Shown here piece by piece: positions 31,914 to 36,236 of a stretch of DNA of 36,236 bases. Position numbers and translations under genes: made by a program. The notes under the pieces were generated by a model that saw only the letters and a program-made list of their open reading frames with translations, made no database searches and had not been told where the DNA came from. Positions within the stretch are counted from its first letter, which is position 1, and every line of letters begins with the position of its first letter. This DNA is from Lysobacterales bacterium (lineage in GTDB: Bacteria; Pseudomonadota; Gammaproteobacteria; Steroidobacterales; Steroidobacteraceae). Location: NCBI GenBank assembly GCA_003819815.1, contig RPQJ01000026.1, positions 1 to 36,236 of the forward strand, written 5' to 3'.

Positions 31914-32927
31914 TTATTTCACCGGCTGCGCGTCCGGAAACTTCCACGTGCCGTCGACCACTTCCTTGCGCGGCCGATACATGCGCACGACGTAGTTCCA
32001 ACCCGGCGTGATCGGCAAGTAGTTCGTAGCCGCTGGGTCGCCTCCGAAATGAACGGTGACGCTGCCATCGGCTTTGCGCTTTGCAGTGACGTTGTTCACC
32101 GAATATGCGTTGCGGTCGTTCGGCTCCATGAATCCCTTAGCGTTGTAGATGGTAATGGACCAGAAGCCATCCACGGGAACGTCGCGGACCGTCAAGACGT
32201 AGGCGGCCTTGCCGTCGTTGTTCGGCGGCAAGCCGTTCTGATAAACCGCGGCTTCCTTGGGGTTGCCTCCCCATCCATAAGCCGCCCCGAGCAGGTGATC
32301 GATCGGATTGAGCTTCGCCTTGTCGCCGAACATCCCCGAGGCGTCGGTCTTGGTCGCAGCCAGCACGTTGAGCGCATTTCGGACTGTGTGCAGGGAAGCC
32401 TCGTCCCAGGCGGGAACCTCGAAGGTTCCTACGCTGGCCTGCTCCGTCTGCACACGGTCCTGCAGCGCGTTGGCGGCCTTCATGTCTGCCGGGTCATTAG
32501 GATCGGCAAAGGTACGCAACAGGACGATGGCATACCGCGTCCCCACTTTCTCGTGGGTCAAGGTGAAGCGGCCCACCCCATGCTCGACGGGCAGCATCGA
32601 GTGATCCTGATTGATGACCAACATCGACTGGAAGCGCTTGCCGGGGTCCGGCTTCACGATCGTCACCGGGGTCGTGAGGTCGAACACGCCTGCAGAGTAC
32701 AGGGTGTCACGGTTCATCCGGATGACGTCCTGTTTGTCGATGGGCGTCATGTTCCGGATGTGAAGGAACTTGCCGAACGCTCCCTGCGCCACGTAGCGCT
32801 CGAACGTCATGTCCGTCTCGGCGCGGACGAAGTTGTCCACTGTCACCTTGTCGGCCGCCCACGCCGCGCTCATCGCGAGGCAAGCCAGCGCGAAAAATGC
32901 CAGCACGGGAATACGATGATTATTCAT
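31914..32927 (-). CDS. DUF1254/DUF1214 family exported protein
   Basis: A 337-residue periplasmic protein. The signal peptide is MNNHRIPVLAFFALACLAMS to AWAA (about 1-24). The N-terminal half is DUF1254 (VDNFVRAETDMTFERYVAQG; MTPIDKQDVIRMNRDTLYSA; PVTIVKPDPGKRFQSMLVIN) and the C-terminal part is DUF1214 (VPVDGFWSITIYNAKGFMEP; NAYSVNN; NYLPITPGWNYVVRMYRP). The two domains commonly occur together in exported proteins of unknown biochemical role. The start follows the upstream gene by 10 bases, with AAGGCGG as ribosome site. GC (about 60-65% in sampled lines) is lower than in the flanks, and the gene ends 36 bases from the IS, which suggests recent acquisition. Confidence 0.87.
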   Translation of the reverse strand: MNNHRIPVLAFFALACLAMSAAWAADKVTVDNFVRAETDMTFERYVAQGAFGKFLHIRNMTPIDKQDVIRMNRDTLYSAGVFDLTTPVTIVKPDPGKRFQSMLVINQDHSMLPVEHGVGRFTLTHEKVGTRYAIVLLRTFADPNDPADMKAANALQDRVQTEQASVGTFEVPAWDEASLHTVRNALNVLAATKTDASGMFGDKAKLNPIDHLLGAAYGWGGNPKEAAVYQNGLPPNNDGKAAYVLTVRDVPVDGFWSITIYNAKGFMEPNDRNAYSVNNVTAKRKADGSVTVHFGGDPAATNYLPITPGWNYVVRMYRPRKEVVDGTWKFPDAQPVK

Positions 32928-32937
32928 GTCGCCGCCT

Positions 32938-33765
32938 TCAAGGCTTGTAGTTGCTCATTCCCGGGCCGGCCTTGTCGTAGATGTTGAAGAACTCGTCCGG
33001 CATGATGGTTGCGATGCCGGTGACAGGCACCTCGATGTAATCCTTGTCCAGTGTCTTGACGCGGAATTTCCAGCCGGGCGGAAGTTTCTTGAAGTTGCTT
33101 GCGCCTGCAGCTGCGAATTGCTCGTAGGTGTGTTGCGGTTTGAGACCCAGCTGGAACCCCTTCATGATCCAGGTGTTGCCTTCCGCATCATCGAGGAGCA
33201 ACACCGTCGTCCCTTTGTTCCAACCGAGCCCACTCTTGCGGGCGATGGACATTGGTTTGTAGGGCGTGCTTTCGGCAACACCGCCGGCATTATCGCCCAT
33301 GGCCAGTTGCGCGACCCATGCGGCCTGGATGCCGTTGAAGTCACGCTCCACGCCAATATCGATCTCGGTCCAATCGGGCAGCCAGAGTTTCGGTCCGTTC
33401 AACGACGCGCCGAGGACACCAAGATCCGTCTTCATTTTGGCGAAGTCGAGACCTTCGACCTTCACCTGCGGCGCAGTATCCTTCGTTGCGGGAATGCCCT
33501 GGGCCGTGAACATGCTGTTGTAGCACTCGGCGACCAGCTTCCCGGACTTCGCGTCGCGGTGGGCCAGGAAGAGCTCGATGAAGCGAGTCTTGTGTGTGTT
33601 GTCAAAACGACCGGATTTCGCGCCGACGCCGTCGGCAAGCACCTTGGGTGCCGCTGGGCTCGCGACCTGTGCGAACAACGGGTGGGTGCTCAGCAACATG
33701 ACAACGGCCAGTAGTCCAGCCTTCAGTGCTTTCGACGATGCAGACGTCGTGGCGATGTCGTTCAT
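32938..33765 (-). CDS. Exported protein of unknown function, partner of the DUF1254 protein
   Basis: A 275-residue protein that I do not recognise. It has a signal peptide (LKAGLLAVVMLLSTHPLFAQ, about 14-33). The mature part contains FDNTHKTRFIELFLAHRDAK, SGKLVAECYNSMFTAQGIP, a segment LGASLNGPKLWLPDWTEIDI and VLLLDDAEGNTWIMKGFQLG near 190-210, then YEQFAAAGASNFKKLPPGW and IMPDEFFNIYDKAG. It is soluble after cleavage, with a single cysteine. AGGAG 8 bases before the ATG supports the start. It is the first gene of a two-gene operon with the DUF1254/DUF1214 gene, and both products are exported, so they probably act together in the periplasm. GC is about 58-60% in sampled lines. Confidence 0.8.
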   Translation of the reverse strand: MNDIATTSASSKALKAGLLAVVMLLSTHPLFAQVASPAAPKVLADGVGAKSGRFDNTHKTRFIELFLAHRDAKSGKLVAECYNSMFTAQGIPATKDTAPQVKVEGLDFAKMKTDLGVLGASLNGPKLWLPDWTEIDIGVERDFNGIQAAWVAQLAMGDNAGGVAESTPYKPMSIARKSGLGWNKGTTVLLLDDAEGNTWIMKGFQLGLKPQHTYEQFAAAGASNFKKLPPGWKFRVKTLDKDYIEVPVTGIATIMPDEFFNIYDKAGPGMSNYKP

Positions 33766-34017
33766 TTGTCTCTCCTGGAACGGTTGTTGGAACGTACCGC
33801 AACGCAGATCGGCTCGCATCTGCGATGCCCGTATTGCCAACTCGCGCAAGGGTTGCACCGAGAGGTGTCGGTTGCGGATGAGACCGATTTAGAGCGAACG
33901 CCAATGTCCGTTGGTGGCCGCACTCGGAAGTCGGCGACTGTCCGCTTAGTACCCCAGTGTCTTGCCCGCACCAAGGCGACTTGCGACCGGCCCGTCTTGC
34001 CCGCACAGCAAACGAAC
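33766..34017. other. Intergenic region, lower GC, no supported gene
   Basis: This 252-base part of a 314-base gap contains the upstream region of the exported-protein operon. The only structure I noticed is a 7-base inverted repeat (CGCAGAT with ATCTGCG) near 33814-33836, about 50 bases upstream of that start and a possible operator. Short open frames on both strands lack ribosome sites or recognisable motifs. Confidence 0.4.
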
Positions 34018-34038
34018 GAGGCCGGCTAGGCCGGCCTC
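34018..34038. terminator. Hairpin at the end of the SDR operon
   Basis: A perfect 9-bp stem (34018-34026 with 34030-34038, loop TAG) lies 41 bases beyond the SDR stop in the minus direction. No long T run follows. Confidence 0.55.
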
Positions 34039-34041
34039 TGC

Positions 34042-34083
34042 TGACTAGTCACTAATCACTAATCACTAGTCACTAATTACTAT
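34042..34083. repeat. Six tandem degenerate heptamers
   Basis: Consecutive 7-base units read TGACTAG, TCACTAA, TCACTAA, TCACTAG, TCACTAA, TTACTAT. The AT-rich array is out of character with the 70% GC surroundings. On the minus strand it supplies the SDR stop (TAG at 34080-34082), a second TAA right after it, and stops in other frames further on. The role is unknown; slippage or a terminator-associated repeat are possible. Confidence 0.75.
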
Positions 34084-34847
34084 CTTGGCGCCATGCGGAT
34101 CGCGCCGTCGAGGCGGATCGTCTCGCCGTTCAGCATCGGGTTCTGGATGACCTGGCCTACGAGTTGCGCGTATTCCGCCGGCCGGCCGAGACGAGGAGGG
34201 AACGGCACCTGCTTGCCGAGCGAGTCGCGTGCTTCTTCCGGCAGGCCCGCCATCATCGGCGTCATGAAGAGCCCCGGCGCGATCGTGACGACGCGGATGC
34301 CGGAGGATGCGAGTTCGCGCGCCATCGGCAGCGTCATGCCCACCACGCCGCCCTTCGACGCGGCGTACGCCACCTGGCCGATCTGCCCGTCAAATGCGGC
34401 AACGGACGCGGTCATCACGAGGGCACCGCGTTCGCCCTCGGCGTTCGGCGTGTTCCGTTGCATGGCGGCCGCCGCTTCCTTGCACAGCAGCAGCGTGCCG
34501 ACCAGGTTGATTTCGATGACCTTGCGAAAGAAGTCGCCGGGCATCGTGCCTTCCTTGCCCACCATGCGCTTGGGCCAGCCGACGCCCGCGCAACTCACGG
34601 CAAGGTTCAGCCCGCCCATTGCGGCGGTCGCTGCGGCAACGGCCGAGGCAACGGCGCTCTCCGACGTTACGTCGACTTTGTAAAAGCTTGCCGCGGGTCC
34701 GAGCGTGTGCACGGCTTCGACGCCGGCCTGGTCGTTGACGTCGAACAGGGCGACCTTGCCGCCCGCTGCAACGACGAATTCAGCCACGGCCAGGCCGAGG
34801 CCCGAGGCGCCGCCACTGACGACCGCGCGCGTGTCCTGGATCAGCAT
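34080..34847 (-). CDS. SDR, 3-hydroxyacyl-CoA dehydrogenase type-2-like
   Basis: A 255-residue classical short-chain dehydrogenase. It has the cofactor loop SGGASGLGLAVAE (about 10-22), an Asp after strand 2 (ALFDVND) favouring NAD, VSCAGVGW in the NNAG position, catalytic Ser in MTASVAAFDG, and YAASKGG with the Tyr/Lys pair. The arrangement, including LPMARELASSGIRVVTIAPG and a C-terminal MLNGETIRLDGAIRM, resembles mammalian HSD17B10 and bacterial 3-hydroxy-2-methylbutyryl-CoA dehydrogenases. A role in acyl-CoA oxidation is inferred from this and the upstream thiolase. The ATG at 34847 follows GGGGAG. It lies 31 bases downstream of the FabG-type gene. Confidence 0.88.
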   Translation of the reverse strand: MLIQDTRAVVSGGASGLGLAVAEFVVAAGGKVALFDVNDQAGVEAVHTLGPAASFYKVDVTSESAVASAVAAATAAMGGLNLAVSCAGVGWPKRMVGKEGTMPGDFFRKVIEINLVGTLLLCKEAAAAMQRNTPNAEGERGALVMTASVAAFDGQIGQVAYAASKGGVVGMTLPMARELASSGIRVVTIAPGLFMTPMMAGLPEEARDSLGKQVPFPPRLGRPAEYAQLVGQVIQNPMLNGETIRLDGAIRMAPR

Positions 34848-34878
34848 CGGTTCGCTCCCCCTGCGGAAAAGCCCAAGT

Positions 34879-35640
34879 CTACAGTCGCAAACCGCCGTCC
34901 ACGTCGATGCAGCGGCCGGTGAAGAAGTCGTTCTCGACGATGAAGACCGCGGTGTGCGCGATCTCTTCGGCGAGACCCAGGCGCCTGAGCGGCACGGGCG
35001 CGGTCATCTTTTCCAGCATCTCGGGTGGCATGCCGGAGAGGATGTCGGTCTTGATGAAGCCCGGCGCGATCGCACCGGCCCGGATGCCGAAGCGTGCGAG
35101 TTCCTTCCCCCACGTGGTCGCCATCGCTGCGACGCCCGCCTTGGCGGCCGAGTAGTTGCTCTGGCCCGCGTTGCCGGCCCGCGAGATGCTCGAGATGTTG
35201 ATGATCACGCCGCCCTGGCCGAGCTTGATCATGCGTTCGGCGGCTTCGCGACCGCAGAGAAAAACGCCTGTCAGGTTGACGTCGATGACGGCCTGCCACT
35301 GCGCGAGCGACATCTTGCTGACGACGGCACCGTCCTTGACCTTAACCAGCACGGCATCCTTGATGATGCCGGCGTTGTTCACCAGCACGTCGAGCCGGCC
35401 GTGCGCCGCGACGACTTCGTCGAGCGCGCGGATCACTTCGTCTTCCTTGGCGACGTTGAGCGCGTGACCGCTCACCTTGACGCCGCGGGCTTCGAACTCG
35501 GCCCGGGTCGCGTCGAGGTCCGCCTGGTTGAGGTCGAGCAGCGCAAGCGTCGCGCCGCGTTCCGCGAATGCATTGGCGATGGCCTTGCCGATTCCGCGCG
35601 CGCCGCCCGTGACGACTGCGACCTTGCCGTTCAACTGCAT
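34879..35640 (-). CDS. SDR, FabG-type 3-oxoacyl reductase
   Basis: A 253-residue classical SDR with all landmarks: TGGARGIGKAI (about 11-21), LLDLNQ, NNAGIIKDAV, ISSISRAGN with the catalytic Ser, YSAAKAG with Tyr and Lys, and IAPGFIKTDI. It most likely interconverts 3-oxoacyl and 3-hydroxyacyl thioesters; whether on CoA or ACP is not decided by sequence. Being placed 25 bases behind a thiolase argues for CoA and for beta-oxidation or polyhydroxyalkanoate-type chemistry. The insert KVKDGAVVSKMSLAQWQAVI is slightly longer than in FabG of E. coli. The ATG at 35640 has only a weak ribosome site; an upstream in-frame start near 35700 would overlap the thiolase. Confidence 0.88.
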   Translation of the reverse strand: MQLNGKVAVVTGGARGIGKAIANAFAERGATLALLDLNQADLDATRAEFEARGVKVSGHALNVAKEDEVIRALDEVVAAHGRLDVLVNNAGIIKDAVLVKVKDGAVVSKMSLAQWQAVIDVNLTGVFLCGREAAERMIKLGQGGVIINISSISRAGNAGQSNYSAAKAGVAAMATTWGKELARFGIRAGAIAPGFIKTDILSGMPPEMLEKMTAPVPLRRLGLAEEIAHTAVFIVENDFFTGRCIDVDGGLRL

Positions 35641-35665
35641 GGGTGTCTCAGGAAAGAGTTGGAGA

Positions 35666-36236
35666 TCAGAGAAGTTCGATGGTGATGGCGCAGGCTTCAC
35701 CGCCGCCGATGCACTGCGAGGCCACGCCCCGGCGCAGGCCGCGCTTGCGCAGCGCGTAGAGCAGGGTGGTGATGATGCGGGCGCCCGTGGCGCCGACGGG
35801 GTGGCCCATCGCGCACGCGCCGCCGTTCACGTTGACCTGATCGTGACGCAAGCCGAGGTCCTTCATCGCTGCCATCGCCACGCAGGCGAATGCTTCGTTG
35901 ATTTCGAACAGGTCGACGTCGGCGACTTTCCAGCCCGCGAGTTCGATTGCCTTCTGCATCGAAGGCGCGGGCGCCGTCGTAAACCACTCGGGGGCCTGTG
36001 CATGGCTCGCGTAGGAGACGATCCGCGCGAGCGGCTTGAGGCCAGCCGCCTGCGCAGCTGATTCGCTCGCGATCACGATGGCTGCGGCGCCGTCGGAAAT
36101 CGACGAGGAGGAGGCCGCCGTCACGGTGCCGTCCTTGCCGAACGCAGGCTTCAAGGTCGGGATCTTGTCGATGTCGAGCTGGAACGGCGTCTCGTCGATC
36201 GCCACGACCTGCTCGCCCTTGCGCGTCTTGATCGTC
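35666..36236 (-). CDS. Acetyl-CoA acyltransferase (thiolase), 5' end beyond window
   Basis: The C-terminal 190 or so residues of a thiolase that condenses or cleaves 3-ketoacyl-CoA. Visible motifs are AASSSSISDGAAA, INEAFAC, VNVNGGACAMGHPVGATGAR with the catalytic His, and CIGGGEACA with the second catalytic Cys. The first active-site Cys lies in the missing N-terminal half. The frame is open to the right edge (KTRKGEQVV, then DETPF), so the GTG at 36205 is not the real start. It heads, or is part of, a minus-strand operon with two SDR genes, forming a set for the last steps of beta-oxidation or branched-chain acyl-CoA breakdown. Confidence 0.93.
   Translation of the reverse strand, partial: TIKTRKGEQVVAIDETPFQLDIDKIPTLKPAFGKDGTVTAASSSSISDGAAAIVIASESAAQAAGLKPLARIVSYASHAQAPEWFTTAPAPSMQKAIELAGWKVADVDLFEINEAFACVAMAAMKDLGLRHDQVNVNGGACAMGHPVGATGARIITTLLYALRKRGLRRGVASQCIGGGEACAITIELL

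Noticed and set aside
33766-34029. Plus-strand 87-codon frame in the intergenic region
   Set aside because: No ribosome site, no recognisable motif, and it covers the upstream region of the divergent operon and part of a hairpin.
34042-34083. Heptamer array as a CRISPR
   Set aside because: Units are 7 bases with no spacers.

Overview
The window is high-GC DNA (about 70% by eye), densely coded on both strands. It looks like a free-living gammaproteobacterium, plausibly near the Xanthomonadales/Nevskiales/Steroidobacter-type lineages. The reasons are a DUF2058 (YaiL-type) gene, a flavodoxin-type HemG, a TonB-dependent receptor with an N-terminal VTGSRI segment, several exported peptidases and a lipid-catabolic thiolase/SDR cluster. 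This placement is inference; no rRNA or other marker gene is present, and I saw no tRNA, rRNA or CRISPR array.

Layout. 1-1.47 kb: a GH13 alpha-amylase lipoprotein (minus strand, cut by the left edge). 1.6-2.7 kb: a DUF2855 protein. 2.7-6.1 kb: a tightly packed minus-strand operon of M3-like metallopeptidase, trypsin-like protease and HemG. 6.2-7.5 kb: DUF2058 and a TesB-like thioesterase. 7.6-11.5 kb: a TonB-dependent receptor with a clear promoter and an excellent terminator, then a di-haem cytochrome c peroxidase. 11.5-13.2 kb: an M28 aminopeptidase. 13.3-14.4 kb: the msrA-msrB pair for methionine sulfoxide repair. 14.5-15.3 kb: small DUF3597 and DUF2784 genes. 15.5-17.6 kb: an exported S8/S53-type protease. 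17.7-21.1 kb: a WHy/LEA14-like lipoprotein, a membrane-anchored glycerophosphodiester phosphodiesterase and an extended SDR.

21.2-30.1 kb is a signalling block. It holds a small 98-residue protein, a minus-strand run of HEPN-like protein, zinc-sensing (CZB) diguanylate cyclase and GntR-type regulator, a divergent WYL regulator, a hybrid histidine kinase with two receiver domains and an HPt domain, and a response regulator with degenerate GGDEF and EAL domains. The candidate novel module here is the WYL regulator facing the HEPN/DgcZ-like/GntR run. The kinase and the response regulator probably form a phosphorelay whose output binds, rather than makes or degrades, c-di-GMP.

30.1-33.8 kb is the accessory part. 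It contains an IS1182-type insertion sequence with 20-bp perfect inverted repeats, whose transposase is killed by one in-frame TAG, next to a two-gene operon (DUF1254/DUF1214 protein plus an unrecognised exported protein) of visibly lower GC (about 60%). 34.0-34.1 kb carries six tandem heptamers abutting a stop codon. 34.1-36.2 kb is a minus-strand thiolase / FabG-type SDR / HSD17B10-type SDR operon for acyl-CoA metabolism, cut by the right edge.

Many long open frames lie antisense to real genes because of the high GC; these were left out.
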